64,000 bases of DNA from Vanessa cardui (GCF_905220365.1 NC_061126.1:15004001-15068000), one strand, 5' to 3'; shown: positions 10,994-22,770, counted from the stretch's first letter. The notes: generated by a model from the sequence alone, not told the origin. Translations and numbers: made by a program.

Positions 10994-12640
10994 GGTGACA
11001 TAATATAATGAATTATTCTTTTATCATCCTTCAATAAATTAAAAAAAAAAACTCCTTGTCCTAGCATCACAGTAGATTTCTCTAAGCGATTACAAATAAA
11101 TAACAAGAGAACAGGTTAGTATAGGATTTATTTTACGCAGAATCTATGTCAAGATCAAGGAGGCTTTAAACTCGTTCGTTAGTCATGTTTATCAGCGGAT
11201 GCCTAGCGTCACTGACCTACAAATTCATCACATTACAATATTATAATTGTAAAAAAGTGTCGTTAGAGCGGACGGCGAAAGTAACCCAACCCAACGAGCG
11301 AACGTAATATATTAAAAACAATTTTTATTTATTTTATTTAATATTTATCTGGTCACACGAATTTTAAAACCGTAACGTGATAAAAGCCGTAAAATACTTT
11401 CATTTTTTTATTTCAAAATAAACTTAATTTGTATTCCCTTAGAGTTCTTTACGGATAATCGAGTTTCAAAGAATTGTACCCAAAAAAAAATGTATTACCA
11501 ATATCGGTGCAGGTTCGAATACTAATAACAAAGACCAAATATTCGACACAAAACTTAATCTAACTTTGTAAAAAAAAGCGAGAATTCAAATGACGCCGGA
11601 TTAGGCTAAGTCCGCTGTTTTATTTAACTCAGTAAATATAAAAATAAGTTTGTTCCGCTGCGAACTTGGAAAACGATTGGAAGTCCAGAATACGAAATAA
11701 TGCACTTCGAACAGTCGATACTGTAAGTTCGAGACTTAATCTTAGTTGAGATTACTCGAGTTCTGTAGTCCGTTGTGTAGTCCGTTCCATTACTTAGGTA
11801 GTTGGCTTGGGCACCGTGTAATTTTATTTTAGCCTCGTGAAGCACGAGATGATCTGGAAGGGGCCCAACAACTTTCAAACGAGATAAACAGAAAATTTCA
11901 ATATTTAATCCTGAGAGATATTTTCACTTAGCCTTCTATGTTTGAATATTCAAGTGAGGTTTAGGTTTTTGCTACAGGTATTTATTTAACTTCATTTGTT
12001 TATATGTGTGCGTCAAATTTTGCAACTGACCTGAACCCACACACCCATACAATTTGTAGTAGATTCCTACTAACACTAATTAATTACAAAAATTTACTAA
12101 ATGATAATTTACTTATAATATATTAAGCTAAAATCTTTGTTTCGTAATTGTTGCTTTATCGTTATTGTTTATCTCAAAAATGACAATTTTAAATAATTAT
12201 AGTAAAATTAGTCACTTCACGCCAGAGGCAAAGTGGTAACACTAATAGACCGAATTTTTTATGCGTTACATTAATTTAATATTACCGAGTTATCTCATTT
12301 TGCCCTTTTATAACATCATTTAATATATATTTATAAACGTTACGATCAAAACAAAAACTGTTTTAATTTTAGTTAATGCGCAAATTGGCACGAATAAGAA
12401 ATAAAGGCACGGTTATATGACTACAATGATATCTTTAAAGCAACAAACCGTGAAGTTAAACAAGAATCTAGTTGAATAATATTTTTCTTAATATTGCAAT
12501 ACGATATAATTATAATTGAATATAAATATATTACTTTATATAGAAAACTAGCTGTCAATCCCTGGTTTACGTGGAAAAAATATTGAATATATTATTTTAT
12601 ATGGTACAACAAAAATTATTTTATTATATATTGGTATATT
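10994..12640. other. No gene seen; AT-rich spacer
   Basis: A GC-balanced patch at about 11590-11880 holds an 84-codon minus-strand frame. It shows no recognisable motif, splice context or signal sequence, so it is not called. Confidence 0.5.
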
Positions 12641-12644
12641 AAAT

Positions 12645-12840
12645 ATTGGTATTTTCGAACCGCCACTACTTAGGGCGGATCAAAAATACCGACATTTTTG
12701 GTCGATATCTGTCCCTTTTGATTATGAAATTACAGATAAGATTCTGTGCTGCACAAATGCCTTTGAAATTGGCCGCAGCAATACCAACTCCGCCATTTGG
12801 CCAGACCGAAATTATTATTTGTCGATGAAGAAAGTTATGA
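12645..12840 (+). pseudogene. Possible decayed Helitron Pif1-type helicase fragment
   Basis: The 60-codon frame contains QMPLKLAAAI followed a few residues later by GQT. Helitron helicases carry a late motif of the form QFPLKLAYAMTINKSQGQT, so the match would need one missing residue and several changes. Upstream DIFGRYLSLLI could correspond to the FIPRIPL segment that precedes that motif. There is no further helicase sequence, so at best it is a scrap of an autonomous element. Chance similarity is a real alternative. Confidence 0.3.
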
Positions 12841-13257
12841 CAATATGAATAATAATTAAAGATGAAAATAAAATTAGGCAGCTTAAAATATTAGTTGAAT
12901 TTCTATACACATATATATATAATTAATGTTTCATTAATAATCAAGATACGTTATTTTATTCTTTTTTAAGAAATACTCGGTTGATTCTTTGGTATATTTG
13001 AATCAAAAAACGCGATTATTATGTACTATTTTATTACGTATTTATTTATTTGTATTATGTGAAAAATACTGAAGTAAAACAAGGAGACGATGTATAATGA
13101 TGTCAGACAACAATCGCTTTAGTGAGATATCATTATCATATTTAAATTTAGTTTGTTTGTTTATTTACGAAATTAAAAAACTAACAACACATTGCACAAC
13201 TAACATATATAAAAATTTATTACGATTATTTCTTTATTAAATTTTATTTAGTTTATA
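12841..13257. other. No gene seen; AT-rich spacer
   Basis: Strongly AT-rich with an ATATATATATAT run near 12910. Nothing else was recognised. Confidence 0.6.
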
Positions 13258-13345
13258 CTAAACTCGCTGTCGCTTTCGCCGGTTCTTCTTAAATATTTTG
13301 TTTTTTAAACCGGTTGTTGTATTTACTTTGAATGTAAATAAGTAA
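13258..13345 (+). repeat. L1 LINE 3'UTR remnant
   Basis: CGCCGGTTCTTCTTAAATAT followed by TTTTAAACCGGTTGTTGTAT keeps the spacing of the L1 CCGGTTCTTC...AACCGGTGGTAG block. Diverged and truncated. Confidence 0.45.
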
Positions 13346-13489
13346 GTGTAATGTGATATTTAATAAAATGAATTTTGTATCAAATTAGAACTTGATATTA
13401 ATATTGTATAGTATGCAATATGTATGTATGCTATGATTTGCAGCATAGTCAAAGAAAAAAGTGTTTGTTCCAATGCTTTCAAAAAATCA

Positions 13490-13625
13490 AAATATCATTC
13501 AAGTAGGCTTGTAGCTTCTAGTTATAAAATAAGCTGATTCGAACCCGTTTCCTCCGGGTCTGTTATCAAACAAGTTGGCTAGAAAATCATCGAGGCTAAA
13601 CTGCTGCCTGCCGATGATTTTCTGT
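13490..13625 (-). repeat. tRNA-like box plus hairpin, possible SINE/LINE remnant
   Basis: On the minus strand GGAGGAAACGGGTTCGAATC at about 13536-13555 has a tRNA T-arm-like box B. The plus strand at 13496 reads CATTCAAGTAGGCTTGTAGC, similar to an inverted L1 3' end. At 13581-13592 and 13612-13623, AGAAAATCATCG and its exact complement form a 12-bp stem with a 19-base loop. I cannot assign a family. It does not fold into a complete tRNA. Confidence 0.3.
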
Positions 13626-14604
13626 ATTCAATCATTGGTGTCAGTTATCTTCCTACATATAAATAACATTACATAACGCTACTTAAGGCTTGACTAGAAA
13701 TATAAAGATTATAAGAATATAAAGATTTTAACCAAGAAACGTCGTTTACAATTACAATTTCTTCAATATTATCATACTTTCAAAAAGCAATGTGAACCAA
13801 TCACTGGCCACATAAATATTTATAAGCACATTACTTTTCTTTTCAAACTTGATGCATTGTTTTTAATTGACGTGAAGATAATCGTTTAAGATGATTTGAT
13901 GTTTTGATTGTATACGAATTACAATGTACGAGATCATATAATTACTGTTGGTTCCATACACTACTCATACTTTCATACTTTGTATAAGAATTGATTATCA
14001 AAAAAGTCATTGCCCAATAAACATTTAAAAAAAAACAACAATAGTAGTATATAAAATAATTATCATTATTTGAAATATCGATAGTGAATTCAACACTCAC
14101 ATTTAAGCCGAATGCCAATAAATACACTTAATAAAATATTTAGATTCCATGTAATATTGAACGAAGTTGCTGTCGGTCTGTATTGTGTATTAAATAACAG
14201 AGATAATGAAATAAGACTAATACTAATTAAAACAATACAAAAAACTAAGTTTAACGAAAACCTGATTTAAAAGAAAGAGAAAGATATAGAAATAGAACGA
14301 GAGGAAAGGTCATGACGTGACGATAACGTGACGGTGACGATCTACCAGACCACTGTACTGTTAGCTGCGTAAATGAATTTCGTTCCACTAATCAAAACAG
14401 TTATATGCACCAAAGGCAAAAATGATATGTCGAGATGACTGTTAAAGAAAAAAAAACGTTCATTGCTTACAAAGATGATCGTAGTATGTTTTCTCTTATA
14501 TAAATACGTTTCAATATTGATTTTTCATATGTTATTTATATTGAATTCGTATTTTTGTGTTTGGCGAATAATATCTAACGGATGCTCAAATAAGACCCAA
14601 TCTG
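13626..14604. other. No gene seen; contains a TGACG cluster
   Basis: AT-rich spacer. At about 14310-14341 the sequence GACGTGACGATAACGTGACG and its flanks hold four TGACG/TGACGG-type half-sites within about 32 bp, like CREB/ATF half-sites. No ORF support. Confidence 0.4.
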
Positions 14605-14685
14605 TAGGTATCCCAAAAGTGGGCGGGCACTTTTCTCCTCTCTTGAGGAGAAAGTTCCGTACTTACTCCACTAATGATCATAAGT
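14605..14685 (-). repeat. Possible S1 remnant
   Basis: TCTCCTCTCTTGAGGAGAAA followed by TACTTACTCCAC is similar to the S1 CCTCTCC...GAGGAGAAGGTTTGGAACATATTCCAC block, but only this part is left. Confidence 0.3.
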
Positions 14686-15504
14686 AACTTAGTTGAATAC
14701 ATATATGCTAGGGCAATTTAATTTACATTTACTTTCTAAGTCAAAATATTCAAATATTTATAATAAATAAGTGTAAGCTTCTTTCTTTCGATACATTGGA
14801 ATCGTTCAATTTAAATGTAACAAAACTACTTTAATCGTCTTAGTGTCAACTATAAACCTTTGGTATGTCTATGAATGCACTAATTACGACTATCAACCGG
14901 TTTTAATGCAAACCGCTTTTCTGTGCCTACACTGCTTGGTAAAGGTTAAAATATCATAACACATTTACTAGTTACAAATACATATTTAATTAACCAAAAA
15001 CACAATCAAATTAGTCGAAGATACATACAGCAGGTCTATAAATTCACAGATAATCTGCTTAAATCTCGGTGTAAAGAAGTTCCGTCTATATTCGTAGATA
15101 TATTCATCTTTAAACTTTTGCTACTTAATTTTAACTATTCATAATTGGTATGAAGGTTTATCCACCGCCTAACCAAGTGTATTGTATTACTGTGTCCAGT
15201 TTCATGATGTATGAGTAAAAGCAATTAAAGCCACAAGGGTTTCAACCAATAAGATTGGTTAGGTTAGGTTAGCATAGATTAGGGAGCCAATAACGATATG
15301 TGCAGTGCCAAATTTACACTTCTTAAACTAACATCTTTTCTTTCTTTCTTTTTTTCTACTTTCTTTCTGTCATCTATCTGTCAATGGTTTATTAATTTAA
15401 TCTGTAAAGTTAAGGCTCAAATTCCGGAACAAAATTCAAATTCGCTAATAGTTAAATGCTATTGACGATAATTTACAATATACTATATTATTATAAATGT
15501 TTTT
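14686..15504. other. Spacer with TTAGG repeats and a pyrimidine tract
   Basis: No gene. GGTTAGGTTAGGTTAG at 15257-15272 is three units of the insect telomere motif. A CTTTCTTTCTTTC-type pyrimidine tract follows at about 15337-15370. Confidence 0.55.
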
Positions 15505-15640
15505 TTTTGGTTGAAAAGTACAAGGGACATAACCGCTTAGTGTTTGGTGATGTAAGGAATGTGGAATATTTTTTACGTCGCTAATATCTAAAGGCAGATG
15601 ACCGTTTACATCAGGTTGTACATTTGTTCGTCCACAAAAC
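15505..15640 (+). repeat. R3 repeat, 3' part
   Basis: GTACAAGGGACATAACCGCT, TTGGTGATGTAAGGAATG, CGTCGCTAATATCTAAAGGC and GTTTACATCAGGTTG match the 3' half of R3 (ACAAGGGACATAACATCTTAG ... CCATCAGGTGG). The first half is missing. Confidence 0.6.
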
Positions 15641-16302
15641 CATTCTATAGAAAAAGACAATTCAAATATCTACAAATATTATATGCAACGTTTCTGTTTG
15701 AGTATTTATAATAGCTTGACAGCATTCGCTTCGAAAGCGCTCGGACCAATAATTTTCTCTCCGATGACTCGAACATTGACATAAAGCCATATCAAACAAA
15801 AGCAATATACAAACGTACTGGCTGACGGTCATTCTGCAATAATATCACGATGAATAAACTTAACCAATCTATTATTAAACGACTTCAAAAAAGGAGAAGA
15901 TTCTAAATTCGAATTTAAAATAGGCTGAACAATTGCCTCCCACAGTCAATTACTGTTGCTTTTTTTTTAATTATTTTGTAACGACGACTAATAATACCCT
16001 TGCTATTTTGATTTGTTATTTAAATTTTTCATTCTATCCGGTTTAATTTTCTCATAAAACCAGTTTCATTATATTTAACATAGAAAGCGACATTTAGTAG
16101 GCGTTGTTCACGGTTTACCTCACGTAACTTTCTTATTTGCCATTTAAACAAAACAAACTATCAACAACAATTTTTTGTTGAAAAACTTATTACTTGTTGC
16201 CAACATATTGTATTCATTAATTTGTTGTTTTTATCGATTCACTATTAATAGCAATTCGATTGTTATAGAGCGATGTTAGCTTTAAGCGATAAAACGGTCA
16301 GG
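15641..16302. other. No gene seen; short F-element scrap
   Basis: AT-rich spacer. CGACTTCAAAAAAGGAGAAG at about 15882-15901 resembles the F terminus (CCGACTTCCAAAAGGAGGAGG) and may be a remnant. Confidence 0.4.
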
Positions 16303-19106
16303 GCCCTGATTCTGTATGCCACAATTCGTAACGAGTCGAAACGAGTGACGTAATAATAAACTCAGAAACGCAAACGTCTTTTCGTGACACGCCGAGTTAC
16401 GTTTTCTTAAAATGGTATTCTGTATGCCATAAGAGAACATGTCTATGCTTTTTTGAGAGATTACACAGAGTACATTCCGATTCATTTCCTTTATTTTAAT
16501 ATAATTTTACCGGTTTTTTTTCTAAGTAAATTTATTATTTTTTATTTATCTAATGCCAAATATTTGAAAATAAAATAATACTAAAACTTGTATATTTATA
16601 AATGCTAGCGGTAAAATATAATTCAATCCAATTAATACAAATATTTTAAAAAATTAAATCAATATATATTTTTTTCTAAGTTGTTCGGAACGTATGGAAA
16701 TGAAGACAGACGTCATTATTAACAAAAATGTCAAATTAAATGTAAACATATCATAAAAATAATATTTACTTAAAAATAGATTTTTTCTTAAACCTTCATT
16801 AAATTTCTCTTAGCAAACGATTTAATAGACCAAAGTGATAAGATATATTCAAATGGAATGGATGCACAGTTGATTCGAGACACATCTTTAACTTTTCGCC
16901 TTTTCGCTTACGTATTGGATATTATCAATTCGATTTCCATATTATACTGCAGTACGAACTTAAAATATTCCAGTATATGGTTTAAAGGTGGCACTATACC
17001 AGCAGTAACATGGTTATCTATAAAGGTAAATGATGTTTTACCTAGAATTGAATTTATTGAAGTACCTATTTCAAATCTAACCTTAATACATTATAACCTA
17101 ACCTAAACCTTAATATATATATCGCTCATTTCTTTTAGACACTCAACATATTAATTTATGAATAAGGACTGTTATGAAAAGATTGGACAGTGCTAGCTAA
17201 GCTTTCCTTGGACACACTGACATTAGATGATGAGTTGAAGTAGGGAAGAACAACTACAGAATACTTGTTTTAAGTGTTCTGTGCCAATCTTACATATACA
17301 TTACATTGGTATGAAATCAACTGAGAATGAGAATAAAATGGAATTAGTTTCAAATTAATCATTTGTTAAATAATTATGTAACTTCTAAAGAATGGAAGGA
17401 TTACTTTGTAATGTCAAAATATCACAAGCATTGTTTCTGAAATATTAGTTCCCAATCAGTTCAAAAGAAGAAATGAGATTGGAAATCTATTAGTTTAATG
17501 AATGCAAATGTACTTATGTAAAATTGCTTTAACAAATAAATTTATTTTAATTCAAATATATATTTTTCTGATTCTTTCATTAATATTTATTTTAATTATA
17601 CTATACTATACTATTTATATTATACCTAAGTAAAATAAAGAAAATGGTTTTTTGGAATTATTTTATTACTTCTAGATATGTTAATAATTAGGTAAATAGG
17701 TAATGTCAAACTGCAATGAATCAATACAGTTATATAATTTAAAACAGAAATTTAATTTGTATTTTATTAAGCAAATAAAGTTATAAACTTTGTACAACAC
17801 AAATACCTATATAGAAATTTTTAAAATAACATAGGGTAACAAAAAGGATTGCTTTACTTTAAAATTTTGCATAATTATGTTTCTATAAAAATGTTATTTA
17901 TCTGATAAGAGACAATAAAAATAAATAATCTTATTAGAAATGCAGAATTATAAAATATATTACTAATGATAATATTTAGCTGAGTAACTTTTAATCTAAA
18001 AGAAAACATTATATTACACACTAATTGTTATTTCATAATATTAGCACGAGCTGATTTAACATTAATTTAAATTGATGGATTATTTAGAATATATTTACAT
18101 ATGCCCAGTTATATTTTTTATATAAATTTATATATACAACAAGCATTTAAAATATCCTTCTCAATTTAAACACATAAAAAGAAAATTATAATTGTTTAAA
18201 AAATAATAATATTGCAGTTTTAATATGACATAATTTTGCCTTATTTATTTTTTGTTTAAGGAGTTAAAGTCTACATTGATTCTCTTACATTTATTTTATT
18301 ATTGAAATACAAGATCAAAACCTTATATCAACTTACTTAGTTTCATTATGATAGAAATGTAGTGGCTAAGTAAATACATATATTTTTCTACTAAAACTAG
18401 TCACCTTTTTATGAGTTTTATGTAAAATAATTTATTCACTTTCACACAGTTGTTTTAAAGTTAGTGGTATTCCTTTTTCCTGTGGATCATCACCATCTCT
18501 CATAAAAATAGCTTTAGTTTAATACACTGCCCATTATTACGTAGAAAGTCTTCTTTACCTCGTCTTCTTTGTCTCGTCTTAACATTCTTGCATGGATATT
18601 AAATGGTTTTGGTCTTGATGTTTTGATATTATTCTTCTATTAATCAGTCAATTTAGATTATAAAGCTGTTAGCGAGCATTGTTATATCTCGCATATTAAT
18701 GCACACTTCATTTTTAAAGCATATGTTGATTTTCTAAGCCTATTAATCGCACATACGTGTGGTAAAAATTTTTATATCACCTTTATATTTTTGTAACATA
18801 AAATGAACATGAACACTTTTTTAACTAAATATAACTCTAAAAACTATAAACATAATTTATAAATCACATTAAAAACATATTTATTTCAATTTTTATGTCA
18901 AATGACATTCGCGTTTCGTCAAAACACGGAGATTGAAAGCGTGTAATTTTGACATTTCAAAACGAGTTAAAGACGCGATTTAAACAACCCTAGGTATAGT
19001 TTTTGATTTGACATTGGCATTCGGAATACCGTTTTTAGCCAAAAACGCGTCGCGAGCTCGTTACAAGCGCGTTTGCGTTTTCGGTGGCATACAGAATCAG
19101 GGCCCA
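16303..19106. mobile_element. 2.8-kb element with perfect terminal inverted repeats, non-autonomous DNA transposon
   Basis: The left end reads GGGCCCTGATTCTGTATGCC at about 16303-16322 and the right end GGCATACAGAATCAGGGCCC at about 19085-19104. They are perfect inverted repeats, and two more bases match inward (AC/GT). A second copy of TATTCTGTATGCCATA lies just inside the left end at about 16419-16434. The subterminal zones are richer in CG (ACGAGTCGAAACGAG on the left, AACGCGTCGCGAGCTCG on the right). The middle, 17500-18890, is very AT-rich. No transposase frame is present; the best open frame is 82 codons (16858-17106) and unrecognised. No clear target-site duplication is visible. Superfamily undetermined. 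Confidence 0.7.
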
Positions 19107-19902
19107 GCTACGATTAAAATGACAATCTTCAATTTTGAGTCATTTCTGAATTATAAGCCAATTAACTTACTCTAATATAATAAATTAATAATATTACTTG
19201 TAGTTTATGGTTTTAGTTTATCTGATTATTATTACTATTAAATTATTAATACTATTTAATAAATATTTTTTTCGTACAGTAAACGTGTAAGACATAATTA
19301 AAATGACACCTATTATATCTAGTGTACTGTCCCTCAAAGTAGCAACAAGTTTGCATATAACATACGTTTCACATAAATAATTGTTATATTTTCAAAGAAT
19401 TTATTTTTGTGGGGTACCACAATTCCTCAGGAGAAATTAATTTAATTTAAAATATATATATATATATATATATATATTAAGTAAGGTAAGATTTTAGACT
19501 GGTCAAGGTAATTTCTAAAAAAAATATATTTCATTTGTCGTTTATTTTAACGTATTTTATGGTTTAAACAATAGATTTCGTAACTCTGTACAGAGCGTTT
19601 TTTGATTGTCAAAACTAGCGTATATTATTACTAAATATTAACTAACAATGTATCTAAATTTAAACAAAAGGTCATAAAGATTATTCATACTTAATTATAT
19701 GTTTAATATTTAGTTACAGCACAGGATTTGTAGTTTATATATTTACCTCAATCTTAAAAAAGGACATATTATATACAACATAATATATAAATGTTATATA
19801 GAAATAATCAATTGATCAATCAATCAATCAATCATCAGCTTACGATATGATATGTTGGGATGCGGTGACTATTTTCCGCTTGATTATTTTAACTAATTAA
19901 TT
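19107..19902. other. Spacer with two simple repeats
   Basis: No gene. An (AT)n run lies at about 19451-19478, and ATCAATCAATCAATCAATCA at about 19816-19836 is a tetranucleotide repeat similar to RTE LINE tails. Confidence 0.6.
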
Positions 19903-19975
19903 GTTCCAAACCCTCTCCTTAATGAAAGAAGAGGCCTTATCCCAGCAGTGGGAAATTTACAGGTTGTTACTTTAC
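19903..19975 (+). repeat. S1 SINE, 5'-truncated
   Basis: TTCCAAACCCTCTCCTTAAT, then AAGAGGCCTTATCCCAGCAG, TGGGAAATTTACAGGTTG and a TTACTTTACTTTTTATTTT tail. Only the 3' ~70 bp are present, as expected from incomplete target-primed reverse transcription. Confidence 0.8.
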
Positions 19976-20972
19976 TTTTTATTTTAAATAAAACAAATAT
20001 AAACACATATAAATACTACTTAAGTTACACAGATTATATTCAATTTTATTCATATTAGATATTATATAATTTAAGTCGATTTCGTTCCATTGATTTCATT
20101 TATTAGAAATTAATATCTCGATTTTGAAGTTTAAAAATGTAATAATGATAAAATTAAAATGCATATAATCTTAACCATAACATTATTGTAACGTAATTAT
20201 CTTGCTAATTAGGTGAGCCGCGTTTAATCATTAGACGCGGTATTCAATTGGGCAACGAGCTCGATTCGATCTATAGCGGTAAAGGTCATTGACATTTCGA
20301 TCTGTTATAAAATATTATATCTGTGAAACCTTATCGAATTAGAAATTTATAATATTTACATAATTTTATACGCTTATTTAATGAAACAACGTAAAAGTTG
20401 CAAATGCTTGCAATTCTTGGTAGAAAGGTTTACGTACTTTCTGGCGTCAAAAACGTTACTGTAAACTTTGACCTTAAAATATAACTTTTTTTATTTCTGA
20501 TTGCATAAATAATCAATAAAAATATCTTCAAATTTACATTGAAATATTTTATATAATAATATTGTTGACACCTTTTTAAATACAATGAAACGGATTAAAT
20601 ACAAAAACGTTAATTCGTTTACGAATAACGTTTGATCAAATGTTGGCGTAAGCGATGTTACCGATGCCCAGCGACCGTCCCAAATGCATTGCAATTACCG
20701 GCTCTTTGGCAACACAAAACTAGAACTAGAACTACTTAACAAGCCGTACAAATATAAAAGTGAATCGCTATTTGCCAGTCATTAGACATTTAAATACGGT
20801 GCACATTTCTGTGCCAAGGGTTTTCGGCTTTAATTTTGCCAGCTATTACGTAATGTGGACCTCCAATTTACGGTATATGTATTAAAATTTTATAATAAAT
20901 GTAATGTAAGGTAACAGCTACATGAGGTAATGCTGCATAATTATTCTAAAAACTTAGTGTAAATTCCAAATC
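19976..20972. other. No gene seen; a few GC-balanced patches
   Basis: Patches at about 20215-20290 (GTGAGCCGCGTTTAATC, GCAACGAGCTCGATTCG) and 20760-20880 (GTGCCAAGGGTTTTCGGC) are less AT-rich than the surroundings and match none of the repeat families here. No ORF supports a gene. Confidence 0.45.
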
Positions 20973-21420
20973 ATATCAAATGAAATCAAATTAATTTTAT
21001 TTAAGTAAACTTCACAATGAAGCGTTTTTGTATCGTCAATAATTAAATACTACCACCATTTCGGAAAGCAGTTTCTTGCGAGAAGAAACGGCAAGAAACT
21101 CGCGTTGCTCTTTTCAAATAAACAGATTTACAATGCTGTTATTTACAGTACTTTGTGTCCTATGATGGAAACCGAGCCTAAATCCAGGCGTTTCTCTGTA
21201 AAAAGTACTCTTTTAATGAATAATATGATTTATTTATTAATTAAGTCTTAATAATCTTTTTAAATTTGGAAATGGTAAATTGATTATATTTTCCGGTATC
21301 TTATTATATATGCGTATACCATTGCCCAAAAACTTACTATTTATCGTTTGCAAACAGAAACTGGGGGTTACAAGTTTATTCTTATAAACCACCACGCTCA
21401 TTTTCGGGTTGATGGAAAAA
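20973..21420 (-). mobile_element. L1-family LINE, 3' end with decayed ORF2 C-terminus
   Basis: On the minus strand, from about 21415 to a TAA near 21241, the frame reads NKLVTPSFCLQ, then FLGNGIRIYNKIPENIINLP and a basic stretch PNLKRLLRLN. This is the characteristic C-terminal tail of reverse-transcriptase ORF2 in lepidopteran jockey/CR1-like LINEs. Downstream the 3'UTR has the CTTGCCGTTTCTTCTCG and CCGAAATGGTGGTAG block and ends near TTACTTAAATAAAAT. It is 5'-truncated, with neither endonuclease nor catalytic RT domain. This copy gives the L1 family its identity. Confidence 0.75.
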
Positions 21421-21822
21421 TTACATCCGTTACAAAATGACCTTCAACGATCGTAACATAAGTTATGAACACTTATGATGAACATAAAAACTCAGTACGT
21501 ACTCAGTAGTTATGCGTTGACTAAGCCATCTTCAATCTCCATGATTTATGACTTATGATAACAGATCTATTCCTTTGACTGCTTTCCGTCCGTAAATTAA
21601 AAAAAAAAAACTGACATTTAAAAGTATTTTGCGTAAAATAATTACATAATTATAATAACACATGATATGTAATTATGTATTATGTGTTAACAATATTACA
21701 CGTGCAGAATTATTCATCGAATTTTATAACAAGCGACGGCAAATAGAGAAAGCGTGGTGTATTAATTAGTGATGCGATTGCCCTTTAATTACGATAAATG
21801 CCATAATCGATACCAATGATGA
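21421..21822. other. No gene seen
   Basis: AT-rich spacer. An in-frame stop at 21820-21822 closes the exon-like frame that follows. Confidence 0.5.
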
Positions 21823-22035
21823 TATAATGATAATTTGTTTGTTTACAATTCAACCGGCACAATTAACTACGGTACTTTAAAAAATAATATCTCTGATTTC
21901 GATTACGATGGCAATTCACAGTGGAAACTAGACATTGATGATTACGCAGTAGATGTTACCACTCTCTACGAAGATATTCTACCGCCAAAGATAAAGAATA
22001 CCTATCGTATAGTATTGTTCTGTTCTGGTTTAAAG
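21823..22035 (+). CDS. Candidate orphan exon ending at a consensus donor; product unknown
   Basis: The open frame carries two N-glycosylation sequons (NST and NIS). An acidic, polar stretch follows (DFDYDG, DIDDYAVDV, LYEDILPP). It ends with a hydrophobic start, YRIVLFCSGLK, directly before AAG|GTAGGC, a good 5' splice site at 22036. Codon use looks more protein-like than the flanks and the segment overlaps none of the repeats. An acidic glycosylated N-terminus running into a hydrophobic segment is how many receptor N-terminal exons look (class A GPCRs, for instance), but I recognise no family. There is no in-frame ATG: the frame is closed upstream at 21820 and the nearby ATGs are out of frame. 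It would need an upstream acceptor such as TTCACAG|TGG at about 21920, or it is a broken remnant. Confidence 0.25.
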
Positions 22036-22649
22036 GTAGGCCAATGTAAACACTGAAGAAATTTAGATGAAATTTGATATCGAGACAGTTAAAATTTAAG
22101 GCCCGGAAAGGACAACTGCTACTTTTTTTAAGTTGCCCTTAAGGGGGGTAAAATTTATGTGACGGTTTTTGTGGTTTAGTTTTAGAAATTAGGTGCAGGT
22201 AAAATTTCTTAAAGAAAAAACGTGTCAGTGGTGAACACTTGCCAACAGGTAGTCTATTTGCCGACCAATATCATAAAAAGGCGTATGTATGGCCGCAGTC
22301 TTATAATTCAATGGAACAGCAATCTGACACGACCGGAAAGATATCAATCGTAGGTCTAACCGCTTTACGTGATTTCCGTGGCACTGGAGTCTAATATGGT
22401 TAACGCCTTAACGGATAGTAGTTTGTTATTGATTTTATGATAATACTTTCCATCTTTAAGCTAACTAGTTCGAGATTCAAGATGGGGTCCCAACATCTAA
22501 TTCCATACAATCTAGCTGAATTTAGTTATACATAATTTATAAGGTTTTTATAGATCTAGTAAAATTTTAGAAGTAGGTATATTATGAGTTATCATTTGAA
22601 ACAAAATTATTTTGTTTCAAGAAACAGATCATATATAATTCATCAGCGA
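22036..22649. other. No gene seen; contains a perfect 25-bp palindrome
   Basis: At 22596-22607 and 22609-22620, TTGAAACAAAAT and its exact complement flank one base. No other feature was recognised. Confidence 0.45.
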
Positions 22650-22770
22650 AAAAGAAGAAAAGCGGAAGCGCCAAAAATATACCATTGGGATATGAGGTTT
22701 AAAGTTTTCACTCTAAATCTTATTTCCCAAAAGTACAATTTTGGCGCTTTAGCGTTTCTTCCTTTTCACT
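22650..22770. repeat. Short inverted-repeat element
   Basis: AGAAAAGCGGAAGCGCCAAA at about 22654 and TTTTGGCGCTTTAGCGTTTC at about 22739 belong to arms of about 33 bp that are imperfect reverse complements, with about 55 bp between them. It could be a tiny MITE, a foldback remnant or a transcribed hairpin. The two short ORFs across it are not supported. Confidence 0.4.
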
